A DNA stretch of 64,000 bases from the NCBI GenBank assembly GCA_900772415.1, contig CAAHEC010000063.1:1-64000 (forward strand). Direction: 5' to 3'. Origin of the DNA: Bacilli bacterium. GTDB lineage: Bacteria > Bacillota_I > Bacilli_A > RF39 > UBA660. Positions 39,500-47,704 of this stretch are shown in pieces. Under the pieces are notes generated by a model. It was not told where the DNA came from. It saw nothing but the letters and a program-made list of their open reading frames with translations, and did not search any database. A program made the position numbers and the translations under genes. Positions within the stretch are counted from its first letter, which is position 1, and the number at the start of each line of letters is the position of its first letter.

Positions 39500-40077
39500 A
39501 TTACATTTATTTTACTTGTTCTAGATAGAAAATCTTCTTTAGTCATTATTGTTTTATAATCATCTATCATGTTCCCTTTATCACTTTTCCATGAATCTTT
39601 TATTATTTTATATGGTTTAAAACCTAATTTTTCCAAAACTCTTTTAGACTTTATATTTCCATCAGAATATGTGCAAATAACACTATTATAACCAGTTGAA
39701 AACAAATAATTTATAACAGATTCTAATGCTTCGGGCATAAAACCATTTCCCCAATAAGAGGGATGTAAATTGTATGATATTTCTATTGCTTTATTCACAA
39801 GATTCTCTTCTAATGTTAAAATGTTTCCTATTGCTTCATTATTATGATATATAATCCAATCAAACATATGAGCTTTTTTTATTTTAGTATAATACCTTTT
39901 CATACCACCTTTAAACCAAGCATCTATTTTAGACAAATCCTGCTTTTCTAATTTACATTCCCCGTCTATGTTTTTAAGTTTATTAAAATCATATTCATAC
40001 ACCCTTAAATAATCTTCTTTAGTTCCCATTTTCATTACTAAACGATTTGTTTTTAGTAGAACTGTTTCATAATTCAT
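39484..40077 (-). CDS. GNAT-family (RimJ/RimL-like) acetyltransferase
   Basis: 197 aa. RimJ/L pattern: LLKTNRLVMKMGTKEDY at the start, EAIGNILTLEENLVNKAIEISYNLHPSYWGNGFMPEALESVINYLF (acetyl-CoA loop W-G-N-G-F), and CTYSDGNIKSKRVLEKLGFKP at the end. Family members acetylate protein N-termini, antibiotics or amino sugars; the target here is unknown. The start is MNYETV, behind GGTGGTGG; four codons of in-frame extension lack spacing. Monocistronic. Confidence 0.9.
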   Translation of the reverse strand: MNYETVLLKTNRLVMKMGTKEDYLRVYEYDFNKLKNIDGECKLEKQDLSKIDAWFKGGMKRYYTKIKKAHMFDWIIYHNNEAIGNILTLEENLVNKAIEISYNLHPSYWGNGFMPEALESVINYLFSTGYNSVICTYSDGNIKSKRVLEKLGFKPYKIIKDSWKSDKGNMIDDYKTIMTKEDFLSRTSKINVIKDSL

Positions 40078-40229
40078 AAATACCACCACCCAAACAACTA
40101 ATTAAGGCCATCTTGCCATGTATGGTTATTTATTATAACGATTAAATTTATATTAATCAATAAAATTTCAATTTATTTTGAAACTTTTTTGAAAGTTAAT
40201 AAACTAATTAATTTTTTTTATAAAAACAC

Positions 40230-40258
40230 TTGATTAAACTATAAATTCTTGCTATTAT
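40230..40258 (+). promoter_or_regulatory. Promoter of tRNA-Met
   Basis: TTGATT, 17-base spacer, TATTAT with TG one base before the hexamer. It lies 15 bases upstream of the tRNA. The preceding 40090-40229 shows nothing else I can support. Confidence 0.75.
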
Positions 40259-40273
40259 ATTAATGCAGTTTAT

Positions 40274-40350
40274 GGCGAGATAGCTCAGCTGGCTAGAGCG
40301 TTCGGTTCATACCCGAAAGGTCGTGGGTTCGATCCCCTCTCTCGCTACCA
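40274..40350 (+). tRNA. tRNA-Met (anticodon CAU), elongator type
   Basis: 77 bases with encoded CCA. Acceptor GGCGAGA/TCTCGCT (G1-U72 wobble, as in the Bacillus elongator tRNA-Met), D-arm GCTC...GAGC, anticodon arm CGGTTCATACCCG with CAT, T-arm GTGGGTTCGATCCCC. The lack of a C1-A72 mismatch and of three G-C pairs in the anticodon stem speaks against initiator; a lysidine-modified Ile tRNA is possible but less likely. Confidence 0.95.
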
Positions 40351-40359
40351 ATAGTAAAT

Positions 40360-40390
40360 AACTAGGTGATTCCCATCTAGTTTTTATTTT
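40360..40390 (+). terminator. Intrinsic terminator of tRNA-Met
   Basis: AACTAG...CTAGTT stem followed by TTTTATTTT, ten bases past the CCA end. From here to 40510 I see no feature. Confidence 0.7.
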
Positions 40391-40536
40391 ATATAAACGA
40401 CCTTTCGTAAAAATGTACTTTGTAGTAAAATGAATTCATGATATTATTTAATTAAATGAAGAAAAACCATATAATAAAGAATATTAAGAATATATTATGC
40501 TAAAAATGTACTATAATCTAAGCAGAGGTAATTATT

Positions 40537-40893
40537 ATGACTTACAAAGACGTATTAGATAACTTATCAAAATCTAAATTCAGAAGCAGCTTTCATTTAA
40601 GAAAGTACATGATTAGTTATGTAAATAAAAAAGGTTTTAAAAAGATAAAAGAACACGCATATGATTTCATAACAAAAAGGCTTGCTCCAAAGGACATCCC
40701 AAACGATGGAAAACAAACTCCTATGAAAGGTCATCCTGTTTTTATTGCCCAACATGCCTGTGCTTGTTGCTGCCGAAGTTGTTTGGAAAAGTGGCATAAA
40801 ATTCCAAAAGACAGAGATTTAAGCGAAAAAGAAATTAATTACATAGTAAACTTACTTTTGCTGTGGATAAAAAAGGAATATGAACGATTATAA
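40537..40893 (+). CDS. DUF4186-family protein
   Basis: 118 aa, the full length of DUF4186. The family pattern is unmistakable: SKFRSSFHL near the start, HAYDFITKRLAP, NDGKQTPMKGHPVFIAQHACACCCRSCLEKWHKIP in the middle, and a final helical part. The central H-A-C-A-C-C-C-R-S-C-x-x-x-W-H cluster probably binds metal. Function is unknown; it is often found as a single gene in gut bacteria. AGAGGTAAT precedes the ATG, and TATAAT at 40512-40517 is the likely -10. It converges with, and overlaps by six bases, the following minus-strand gene. Confidence 0.9.
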   Translation: MTYKDVLDNLSKSKFRSSFHLRKYMISYVNKKGFKKIKEHAYDFITKRLAPKDIPNDGKQTPMKGHPVFIAQHACACCCRSCLEKWHKIPKDRDLSEKEINYIVNLLLLWIKKEYERL

Positions 40894-41238
40894 ATTCATA
40901 TTCCTTTTAATATTATCTATTTCAGTTTGTAAAGCACGAACCATTTTTTCTAACATAACAACGGTTTCATTATCAGCTGTATGGCTCGATGAGTTATTAC
41001 CACTAAAACCAGAAAAAGTATCAGCGTTATTTCTGCCTGTTTCAGTAGATCCTTTAGGCTCAAGTCCCCTTTCTTGCATTACCGCTCTATAAAAAGCGTT
41101 GGTAGATAAAACTTGTGCAACAAGCATAAGCCAGTTACCAACAGCATTTTGTTCATTTGCAGTCATATCATCAATTAATATGTAACCAACTACTACCGCA
41201 CTTAAAGAAAATAATTTAGGAGGAACATTTGGTAACAA
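40888..41238 (-). CDS. Hypothetical protein with one N-terminal hydrophobic segment, 116 aa
   Basis: No named family. Residues ~8-22 (LFSLSAVVVGYILID) and ~35-50 are hydrophobic. A Gly/Ser/Asn-rich linker (~65-85) separates them from a C-terminal coiled-coil-like helix (VVMLEKMVRALQTEIDNIKRNM). The start is TTG, about nine bases behind GGAGGG. The design (short membrane-associated head, flexible linker, oligomerising helix) suggests a small structural protein. It overlaps the DUF4186 gene tail to tail with no terminator between. Confidence 0.65.
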   Translation of the reverse strand: MLPNVPPKLFSLSAVVVGYILIDDMTANEQNAVGNWLMLVAQVLSTNAFYRAVMQERGLEPKGSTETGRNNADTFSGFSGNNSSSHTADNETVVMLEKMVRALQTEIDNIKRNMNL

Positions 41239-41284
41239 AATAAAATCCCTCCTCGTTATTTAATTATATTCAAAAACATCATAA

Positions 41285-41668
41285 TTAATTAAATGCAAGT
41301 TCAACATCTAAATTTTCATCTTTAATTGCTATATATAAAAATATTATGCCACTTATCAAGATAAGAAAAGAACCTAAAAACGATAAATAAGTTAAATCTT
41401 TCTTACTTTTAGAATCACTTTGCTTTAGCTTTAAAATATCATCATATGAACTTTTTGTAAAATAGAAATACACCACTAATAAGATAGTAAAAATAAGAAC
41501 CATTAAACGTTGATATTTTTCCTTACTTTTTAAATCTCCAGTTATAAAATATTTTCTTTCTACGTTGTTAGAATACCAACTAATTATTATGATTCCTATA
41601 TATAAAAGCCATATATAATCTTCAGTTTTAAGTTCATCTAATTTTTCTTTCAACTCATTACCATTCAT
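41285..41668 (-). CDS. Small membrane protein, 127 aa
   Basis: Three hydrophobic segments (IWLLYIGIIIISWY, LMVLIFTILLVVYFYF, LSFLGSFLILISGIIFLYIAI) with basic loops between; no recognised family. The N-terminus MNGNELKEKLDELKTED is an acidic helix on the cytosolic side. The ribosome-binding site is weak. It follows the SDR gene by about 17 bases and may be co-transcribed with it. Confidence 0.6.
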   Translation of the reverse strand: MNGNELKEKLDELKTEDYIWLLYIGIIIISWYSNNVERKYFITGDLKSKEKYQRLMVLIFTILLVVYFYFTKSSYDDILKLKQSDSKSKKDLTYLSFLGSFLILISGIIFLYIAIKDENLDVELAFN

Positions 41669-41685
41669 ACTTAATTATATGATAA

Positions 41686-42456
41686 TTATTTAAATATACT
41701 ATATAATTTAGCTAAAAATGCCTCTTGTTTAGGTGCTCTATAAACGCTTTTAGGATGTTTATCTTCTACTGCTCTAACAATTTGAACGACAATAGAATCT
41801 AAGCTTTTTTTCTCGGCCATTTTAAATGCAAAATTCTCTATCTTTTTTAGTTTTTCTTTTACATCCTTAAAATACTTACCATCATCATATTTATTATTTA
41901 AATAAACTTGGTTAAATCCAGTATGATAAAGTCCTGGTTCTATTAATATTACCTTAACGTTAGATTTTATAAAAGAAAGTTCTTTTTGAAGAGACTTAGT
42001 AATGGACGTTATACTTGCCTTTGTTGCAGAATAAACACCTGAAAAAGGTATTGGAAACATGCTTGCAAGTGAAGACATAACAATTATTCTTCCCTTATTT
42101 TTTTCTATCATATTTCTTAATACGATTTGTAAAAGTCTAAATGACGAAAAAACGTTAACTTCAAAATTTTCTCTAACCTCATCCATATCAGCTTCAATAA
42201 TACTTCCTCCAAGTGCTATTGCTGCGTTATTAAATAAACAATCTATGTCCAAATCCAAGACTCTTAATCTGTCTTTTTCTGATGTTATATCAAGCTTTAA
42301 AACAGTTATGTTCTTTTGATTTCCTATTTTTTCCTTTACTTTTTTAACTTGTTTATTAGTATGACAAGTAAGATAAACTTTGTGTCCTTTTTCTGCTAAT
42401 GTTAATGCAGTTAAATATCCTATGCCACCTTTAGCGCCTGTTATTAATATTTTCAT
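41686..42456 (-). CDS. Short-chain dehydrogenase/reductase
   Basis: 256 aa classical SDR: cofactor site ITGAKGGIGYLTALTLAEKG (TGxxxGxG), LFNNAAIALGG (NNAG variant), active site MSSLASMFPIPFSGVYSATKASI with Ser, Tyr and Lys (YSATK), and LIEPGLYHTGF. The presence of Lys-x in CHTNKQ after strand 2 is compatible with NADP(H). The substrate cannot be read. The ribosome-binding site GGTGAT is part of the murC terminator hairpin, so translation or transcription may be limited when the hairpin forms. Confidence 0.92.
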   Translation of the reverse strand: MKILITGAKGGIGYLTALTLAEKGHKVYLTCHTNKQVKKVKEKIGNQKNITVLKLDITSEKDRLRVLDLDIDCLFNNAAIALGGSIIEADMDEVRENFEVNVFSSFRLLQIVLRNMIEKNKGRIIVMSSLASMFPIPFSGVYSATKASITSITKSLQKELSFIKSNVKVILIEPGLYHTGFNQVYLNNKYDDGKYFKDVKEKLKKIENFAFKMAEKKSLDSIVVQIVRAVEDKHPKSVYRAPKQEAFLAKLYSIFK

Positions 42457-42480
42457 AAAAAAATCACCATTAATATGGTG
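42457..42480 (-). terminator. murC terminator containing the SDR ribosome-binding site
   Basis: CACCAT-ATTA-ATGGTG followed by a T7 run on the minus strand. The GGTGA of the 3' stem arm is also the Shine-Dalgarno of the SDR gene, whose ATG begins at the end of the T-run. Confidence 0.65.
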
Positions 42481-42486
42481 ACCATT

Positions 42487-43800
42487 TTAATCATTTTTAT
42501 TCAAAAGTAATGCTTCATATTTATCTAATAATTCATAAATATTAGTACAGCTCATAAAGCATATTGCAGCGTTTTTATGTTTTAATAACTTATCTACTGT
42601 ATCAAGTGATATTTTTTCTGCGTTAGGAACGTTTTTAATTATTTCATCACTTGAAACTCCAGGATAATCTTCCTTTCTTTCTCTATCTGAGTGTATGTCC
42701 ATAACGTATGCTTTATCAGCGGTTTTAAGAACACTTATAAAATCACTCATTAAAGCTTTCGTTCTAGAATATGTATTAGGTAAAAATACTGCTACTATTT
42801 CCTTATTTGGATACTTTTGTCTAACTGATTGTATTGTAACTTTAATTTCTGTTGGATGGTGAGCATAATCATCAATTGTAACTACACTTCCAAACGTTTT
42901 TTCTTTAAACCTTCTTTTTGCATTTTTAAAAGTATGAAGTAAAGCGTGAATCTTTTCAGCATCTACTCCTTCCATATCGCAAACCGTAATGCACGCTAAT
43001 GCATTTAATATCATATGGTTACCAAATAGTGGAATATCAAAGTGTCCATATAATTCTCCTTTTATATAAACATCAAATTTACTTCCGTTTTCATCTAAAA
43101 TAACGTTTTTACATACAACGTCGTTGCAATCATCAAAACCATAGTAAGTAACATCGTTTTTTAAGTTCATTTTTCTTACGTTTTTATCATCACCACACGC
43201 TATTACGTAATGCGCTTTATTAGCGAATTCTTCAAATGTTTTTATAATTTCATCTATATCTTTATAACATTCCGTATGCTCAAGTTCTATGTTTGTTACA
43301 ATGGCATAATATGGATGATATGCTAAAAAGTGTCTGTTAAATTCACAAGATTCAAGGGTAAATAACTCATTTTTTCTATCAGCAAAGCCTGATCCATCAC
43401 CAATAAAATAATTGCATCCCTTTGTTTCTCCTAAAACATGTGAAATCATGGTTGATGTTGTTGTTTTACCGTGAGTTCCAGAAACACCAATAGTCTTAAA
43501 TTCACTACTTAATTTACCTAATAATTCGTTATATGCAATTATTTTTAAGCCTAAGCTTTTAACTCTTTTTATTTCTGGATGATCCGCGCTAAAAGCCTTA
43601 GAATAAGTTACTATCGTATCTTTTGGAATATCATGCGTGCTATCATAATATATTTTAATACCACGTTTATCTAAACCTTCTTGTGTAAATTTATGTTCTT
43701 TATAATCATCATATCCTGATACTTCATGTCCTAAGTCAAAAAGTATTTCTGCAAGGGTTGCCATACCTGAGCCTTTTATACCTATACAATAATATTTCAT
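42487..43800 (-). CDS. murC: UDP-N-acetylmuramate-L-alanine ligase
   Basis: 437 aa. Adds L-Ala to UDP-MurNAc at the start of the peptidoglycan stem. Domain 1 begins YYCIGIKGSGMATLAEILFDLGHEVSGYD; the ATP site is GVSGTHGKTTTSTM; the Mur signature TNIELEHTECY with Glu and His is present; domain 3 has ALACITVCDMEG, RRFKEKTFG, DDYAHHPTEIKVTIQ, and the carbamylated-Lys region. The DDYAHHPTEI stretch separates MurC from MurD/E/F. AGAGGTGAAT precedes the ATG. Single gene with TGATATAAT (43829-43821) upstream. Confidence 0.97.
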   Translation of the reverse strand: MKYYCIGIKGSGMATLAEILFDLGHEVSGYDDYKEHKFTQEGLDKRGIKIYYDSTHDIPKDTIVTYSKAFSADHPEIKRVKSLGLKIIAYNELLGKLSSEFKTIGVSGTHGKTTTSTMISHVLGETKGCNYFIGDGSGFADRKNELFTLESCEFNRHFLAYHPYYAIVTNIELEHTECYKDIDEIIKTFEEFANKAHYVIACGDDKNVRKMNLKNDVTYYGFDDCNDVVCKNVILDENGSKFDVYIKGELYGHFDIPLFGNHMILNALACITVCDMEGVDAEKIHALLHTFKNAKRRFKEKTFGSVVTIDDYAHHPTEIKVTIQSVRQKYPNKEIVAVFLPNTYSRTKALMSDFISVLKTADKAYVMDIHSDRERKEDYPGVSSDEIIKNVPNAEKISLDTVDKLLKHKNAAICFMSCTNIYELLDKYEALLLNKND

Positions 43801-43820
43801 ATTGATTCACCTCTATATTA

Positions 43821-43829
43821 ATTATATCA
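43821..43829 (-). promoter_or_regulatory. Extended -10 promoter of murC
   Basis: Minus-strand TGATATAAT, 21 bases from the start codon. Confidence 0.55.
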
Positions 43830-43868
43830 TCATTTTTTAAAAACTATATAGAAAAATAATAATAATTA

Positions 43869-43877
43869 TGATATAAT
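43869..43877 (+). promoter_or_regulatory. Extended -10 promoter of tRNA-Leu
   Basis: TGATATAAT ending 12 bases before the tRNA; no good -35 is present. Confidence 0.65.
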
Positions 43878-43889
43878 TTTATTGTTGAT

Positions 43890-43976
43890 GCCGGTATGGC
43901 GGAATTGGTAGACGCGCTAGACTCAAAATCTTGTGGTAGTAATACCGTGTCGGTTCAAGCCCGACTACCGGTACCA
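43890..43976 (+). tRNA. tRNA-Leu (anticodon CAA)
   Basis: 87 bases with encoded CCA and a class II long variable arm. Acceptor GCCGGTA/TACCGGT, discriminator A, D-arm GGCGGAATTGGTAGACGC, anticodon loop CTCAAAA giving CAA (reads UUG), variable arm TGGTAGTAATACCGTG, T-arm CGGTTCAAGCCCG. Confidence 0.95.
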
Positions 43977-43984
43977 AAAAAAAT

Positions 43985-44014
43985 AAAAGGACTTTAAATT
44001 ATAAGTCTTTTTTT
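43985..44014 (+). terminator. Intrinsic terminator of tRNA-Leu
   Basis: AAAGGACTT pairs with AAGTCTTTT (one G-U), followed by a T-run. The next ~200 bases (44015-44220) are A/T-rich and hold nothing I can support. Confidence 0.7.
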
Positions 44015-44222
44015 TACATTTTTAGAGATGATTTATACTAACAATATAAGTCCCTTAAAATATTTTAGAGATTTTGACTTAGTCTAAATATGCTAAACCA
44101 ATAAAAAATATATAAATATCTTAGATTCGTAAACTATATTATAGATACTATGGATACTTATTAAGATGAAAATTAGTCAAGAAACAAAAGGGTAAGACTT
44201 TCATTACAATTTTATAATAAAC

Positions 44223-44255
44223 AAAAAAGTAACAAGTTAATTTGTTACCTTTTTT
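44223..44255. terminator. Terminator of scpA-scpB (bidirectional)
   Basis: GTAACAA-GTTAA-TTGTTAC stem with A/T runs on both flanks, about 25 bases past the scpB stop. Confidence 0.8.
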
Positions 44256-44278
44256 ATTAATAACTTTTGAATATAAAT

Positions 44279-44839
44279 TTATTTTGACTCATGATATCTG
44301 GAATTAAACAAATCTTTCTCTTCTGGATTTAATTCTTCATTCATTTTTATTTTTGGTAAATCCTCTTTACAAGATAAGTTAAAATAGTCTAAAAACTTAT
44401 CAGTTGTTTTATAAAGCATTGGTTTCCCCGGAAGATCACTTTTTCCCGAAACATCTATTAATCCTTTAAATAGTAACTTTCTAACCATATCTCTTGAAGA
44501 TACACCTCTTACCTCATCTATTTGACCAACTGTTATGGGTTCATTATATGCAATTATAACAAGTGTTTCTAAAGCCGATTGTGAAAGAACGCCACTTACC
44601 GTTTTGTCTACAAGTAATTGATAATATTTCTTATGTTCTTCTTTAGTTGTTAACTTATATTTGTTACCTAAATATACTAACTTAAGTCCCCTATCTAAAG
44701 ATTCTAAAGATTTTTTATACATATCTAATAATTCTAAGGCCTCACTAGAGGAAATATCTAATATTTTTTCTATATCTTCTAGAGATAATCCATCTTCTCC
44801 CGTCACAAAAAGAAGCCCTTCTAATACTCCAAATTTCAT
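44279..44839 (-). CDS. scpB: Segregation and condensation protein B
   Basis: 186 aa. Two winged-helix domains as expected: LEGLLFVTGEDGLSLEDIEKIL opens the first; LVIIAYNEPITVGQIDEVRGVSSRDMVRKLLFKGLI, the most conserved stretch of ScpB, lies in the second. It dimerises and sits on ScpA's middle, regulating the SMC ring. The start is MKFGVLE, one base past the scpA stop, with AAGGTG upstream. A slightly earlier in-frame GTG overlaps scpA. Its SMC partner is at 14.4 kb. Confidence 0.95.
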   Translation of the reverse strand: MKFGVLEGLLFVTGEDGLSLEDIEKILDISSSEALELLDMYKKSLESLDRGLKLVYLGNKYKLTTKEEHKKYYQLLVDKTVSGVLSQSALETLVIIAYNEPITVGQIDEVRGVSSRDMVRKLLFKGLIDVSGKSDLPGKPMLYKTTDKFLDYFNLSCKEDLPKIKMNEELNPEEKDLFNSRYHESK

Positions 44840-44840
44840 T

Positions 44841-45575
44841 TTATACACCTTCTTTTAAAGAAATAACTATGTTTTTAAAATTACCCTCTTGAGTCAATAA
44901 TATTTCATCTTTTTTTACCATTTCTAGAACCGATAAGAAGCTTATTATAACTTCTTCTTTCGTTGGTACCTCAAAAATTTCTTCAAAATTAATTTTTTTC
45001 TTATTTTTTAATATATTTTTTATTTTATTAACTTTTTCAGAAACTGATAATTCTTTCTTGGTTATTTTAGTTGCTAAAGGTCTATCAAGTTCTTTTCTTT
45101 TCATAAGATTATTAAATGCATCTATTAAGTCACTTACTCCAAGCTCTTCATCTTTTACTTCTTCCCTTATATAACGATTTAAATTATCAGGTTCTTTAGT
45201 AAATACCATTTTTCTTGTTAATTCTAAATCTTTAAATTCTTTAGTTACGTTCTTATATTTTTTATAAGCAAGTAATCTTTCTATTAAAATTTCTCTTGGA
45301 TCCTCTTCATAATTATCTTCATCCATTTCTTTCTTTTTAGGAAGAAGCAATTTAGATTTGATTTCAATAAGTTCTGATGCCATAACTAAATACTCACTAG
45401 CCACTTCTAAATTAAGTTCTTTCATCTTTTTAATATAATCTAAATATTGTTTAGTTATGTCTTCAATTTTTATGTCATAAATATCAATGTCTTGCTCTTT
45501 AATTAGGTGCAATAAAAGATCTAAAGGTCCATCAAAATTATTTATAGTTACTATATATTTTTTATTATCTTCCAT
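44841..45575 (-). CDS. scpA: Segregation and condensation protein A (kleisin)
   Basis: 244 aa. The N-terminal kleisin helices are in FDGPLDLLLHLIKEQDIDIYDIKIEDITKQYLDYI and ASEYLVMASELIEIKSKLLLP, both diagnostic. The acidic linker runs from ~85 to 150, and the C-terminal winged helix, which binds the SMC head, covers ~175-244 (VSFLSVLEMVKKDEILLTQEGNF pattern). AGGTGAAAT precedes the ATG. An extended -10 (45607-45599) lies 24 bases upstream. Length and layout are normal even though SMC is short. Confidence 0.95.
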   Translation of the reverse strand: MEDNKKYIVTINNFDGPLDLLLHLIKEQDIDIYDIKIEDITKQYLDYIKKMKELNLEVASEYLVMASELIEIKSKLLLPKKKEMDEDNYEEDPREILIERLLAYKKYKNVTKEFKDLELTRKMVFTKEPDNLNRYIREEVKDEELGVSDLIDAFNNLMKRKELDRPLATKITKKELSVSEKVNKIKNILKNKKKINFEEIFEVPTKEEVIISFLSVLEMVKKDEILLTQEGNFKNIVISLKEGV

Positions 45576-45598
45576 TATTTCACCTAATTTCTTTTACA

Positions 45599-45607
45599 AT
45601 TATAACA
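45599..45607 (-). promoter_or_regulatory. Extended -10 promoter of scpAB
   Basis: Minus-strand TGTTATAAT. Confidence 0.55.
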
Positions 45608-45631
45608 TATTTAGACAATATTTAAAATATC

Positions 45632-45640
45632 TGTTATAAT
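45632..45640 (+). promoter_or_regulatory. Extended -10 promoter of the RNHCP gene
   Basis: TGTTATAAT, 20 bases upstream of the TTG start; divergent from scpA. Confidence 0.55.
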
Positions 45641-45660
45641 TCTTAAAAGGGTGATAGGTA

Positions 45661-45963
45661 TTGAAAAAATTTACTATGAAAGATGAAAACTTTATTTGTG
45701 AAAAATGCAATAGAAGTGTAAAAAAATTAAAATACACTGCAAGGGATCACTGTCCATACTGTCTTTATTCTAAACACGTAGATATTAATCCTGGAGATAG
45801 ATTAAATACATGCAAAGGTATGCTTAAACCAGTAAAAATAGAAAAATTTAAGAATACGTATAAAATAATATATAAATGTGAAAAATGCAAAAGTTTGCAT
45901 AAAAACATAATGGCAAATGATGATGATATGGATTTGATAATCGAATTATCAAAAAACGGATAA
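45661..45963 (+). CDS. RNHCP-domain zinc-ribbon protein
   Basis: 100 aa. The fold is a pair of Cys knuckles: ENFICEKCNRSVKKL, RDHCPYCLYSKHVDINPGDR (family consensus R-N-H-C-P-x-C-L-x-S-x-H-V-D), then CKGMLKP and YKCEKCKSLHKNIMA. RNHCP proteins are small nucleic-acid-binding candidates of unknown function, common in Bacillota. The start is TTG four bases behind GGGTGATAGG; an ATG five codons later has no better site. Its terminator is shared with the convergent gene. Confidence 0.88.
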   Translation: MKKFTMKDENFICEKCNRSVKKLKYTARDHCPYCLYSKHVDINPGDRLNTCKGMLKPVKIEKFKNTYKIIYKCEKCKSLHKNIMANDDDMDLIIELSKNG

Positions 45964-45983
45964 AATCAATTATCCGTTTTTTC
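45951..45983. terminator. Bidirectional terminator
   Basis: ACGGATAA/TTATCCGT 8-bp perfect stem with A6 on the left and T6 on the right; it overlaps the stop codons of both convergent genes. Confidence 0.85.
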
Positions 45984-46377
45984 TTATATATAAACTAGAT
46001 TTAAAGGTAATACCATCATCTTCAAAATTTTCTTCAAAAGAAATATTTTTATAGATTGGTGATTGCTCTATCTTTTCTCTAATTAAATATAATTTATAAT
46101 ACTTATCTAAATCCCCCAAGAGTCCATTTGATGTAATAACTATATCATTATCGCTGTTTAAGGCTTCTTTTATATTTTTTTCCTTACCTATATTTATTAA
46201 ATCAAATGTTATTACCCTTTTGTTTGGATTAAAGTTTAAAACCTCTTCCAAATGATAATTAAATATTTCCTCTAATGAAAGATTTAATTTCATTTTTCTT
46301 TTATATTCTTTTACCCTTTCTAAACATTCTTCTTTGGTTAAATACTTACTTTTTGATACTGCTTCATGTGATGCCAT
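45970..46377 (-). CDS. Hypothetical protein, ~135 aa
   Basis: No recognised family. Helical N-terminal half (SKSKYLTKEECLERVKEYKRKMKLNLSLEEIF), then a beta-rich part with VITFDLINIGKEKNIKEAL and DNDIVITSNGLL. No membrane segment. The start could be MASHEA, used here with AAAGG eleven bases upstream, or three codons earlier. It lies between a terminator and rmuC and is transcribed alone or with rmuC upstream (gap about 75 bases with no terminator). Confidence 0.5.
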   Translation of the reverse strand: MASHEAVSKSKYLTKEECLERVKEYKRKMKLNLSLEEIFNYHLEEVLNFNPNKRVITFDLINIGKEKNIKEALNSDNDIVITSNGLLGDLDKYYKLYLIREKIEQSPIYKNISFEENFEDDGITFKSSLYIRKNG

Positions 46378-46460
46378 TCGTATCATATCCTTTCATTTAG
46401 TATTTACTACTTTAATTAGGCACAGAAAACATAGTATCATTATAATAAAATTTTGTCAAT

Positions 46461-47531
46461 TTAATCGTCATTATTTTCCAATTTGATTCTATCAACATTA
46501 TTTATAGCATCAAATCTTTTAGATATTTTATCAGTGGTTATATGTATATCATTTGCATCGCGACTTACTGCATCTATACTTCTGGATAATTTATCCCATC
46601 TTTCTTTATATCTTTTAAAATCTATTGCAAGCTTATTTAGTTCTTCATGTATTATACTTGTATACTTATCCTTCTCTATATTTTTGATAACTAATTGTAT
46701 AGTAGTTAAAGTACTCATTAACGTCGTTGGAGAGCAAAGCCATATACGTTTTTTATAAGCATATTCAATTATATCCGAATGATAGGCATTAAGTTCTGCA
46801 AAAATAGCTTCTGCTGGTAAAAACATAATAGCTTGGTTGCTAGTTACACCATCTATTATATATTTATCAGAAATAGCATCTATATGCTTTTTTACATCCT
46901 GTTTAAATTGTTTTTCAGCATTTTGTCTTTCTATTAAGCCAGCTTTTTTATCTATCATAAGTCTATAATTATCAAGAGGAAATTTAGAATCAATTGCAAT
47001 TGTTCCTAGTGGTTCTGGTGCAAATAAAACGCAATCTGCTATTACACCCGTTTTAAACGTGTATTGCATTTTGTAAACCTTATCATTATTTTCCCCAAAA
47101 ACGCTAACTAAAATATGTTTTAAATTTACCTCACCAAAAATACCTCTAGTTTTTTTATCAGTTAAAATAGATTGCAAAGATATTATATCAGTTGACAAAC
47201 TATCTATCTTTTTTTGAGCCTCATCTATTTTTGATAGTCTTTCTAAAACAGATGTAAAAGTCTTATTAGTCTTTTCAAAATTTACATCTAATCTTTCATT
47301 AACATGATCATTTATCATATTAAGTTTATGTTCTATTCTATCATTAAGTTTTTCAAAATCACTGTTTAAATTAGTATTTAACCCTACTTTAAATTCGCCA
47401 AGTTCTTTTATCATATTAGTTTCTAATTTTCCTAACCTTTCAGTTATATTACTTTCATTTATATTTTTAGATATAGAAAAGATAACCAATATAACTATTA
47501 ATATAAGTAATCCTATTATTATGTACTCCAT
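46461..47531 (-). CDS. rmuC: DNA recombination protein RmuC
   Basis: 356 aa. One N-terminal membrane helix (IIIGLLILIVILVIF), a long coiled coil (~25-120), then the RmuC nuclease-like domain: DKKTRGIFGEVNLKHIL, YKMQYTFKTGVIADCVLF, IAIDSKFPLDNYRLM, AIMFLPAEAIFAEL and KRIWLCSPTTLMSTL. The D-x-K in IDSKFPL and surrounding residues match PD-(D/E)xK-type catalytic sets. It limits replication-associated rearrangement; recent work also links it to phage defence. GGAGGTGT precedes the ATG, with TGTTATAAT (47567-47559) upstream. Confidence 0.95.
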   Translation of the reverse strand: MEYIIIGLLILIVILVIFSISKNINESNITERLGKLETNMIKELGEFKVGLNTNLNSDFEKLNDRIEHKLNMINDHVNERLDVNFEKTNKTFTSVLERLSKIDEAQKKIDSLSTDIISLQSILTDKKTRGIFGEVNLKHILVSVFGENNDKVYKMQYTFKTGVIADCVLFAPEPLGTIAIDSKFPLDNYRLMIDKKAGLIERQNAEKQFKQDVKKHIDAISDKYIIDGVTSNQAIMFLPAEAIFAELNAYHSDIIEYAYKKRIWLCSPTTLMSTLTTIQLVIKNIEKDKYTSIIHEELNKLAIDFKRYKERWDKLSRSIDAVSRDANDIHITTDKISKRFDAINNVDRIKLENNDD

Positions 47532-47558
47532 ATAAGTTACACCTCCATACTATAACTA

Positions 47559-47567
47559 ATTATAACA
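47559..47567 (-). promoter_or_regulatory. Extended -10 promoter of rmuC
   Basis: Minus-strand TGTTATAAT, 28 bases from the start codon. Confidence 0.5.
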
Positions 47568-47672
47568 TAATGTGATAATTTAATAACTTACATATGCATT
47601 TTTTTAATCATTTTACATAATTTTCAAGTGATTAAATTAAAAATTATATTATTATGAAAAATTTATATTTTA

Positions 47673-47681
47673 TGTTATAAT
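47673..47681 (+). promoter_or_regulatory. Extended -10 promoter of the 138-aa membrane protein
   Basis: TGTTATAAT, 23 bases upstream of the ATG. Confidence 0.6.
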
Positions 47682-47704
47682 CATCATAGTAGGGAGGTAT
47701 TTTA

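Noticed and set aside
40274..40350. Initiator tRNA-Met
   Set aside because: Acceptor starts with G-U rather than the C-A mismatch, and the anticodon stem lacks the three G-C pairs of an initiator.
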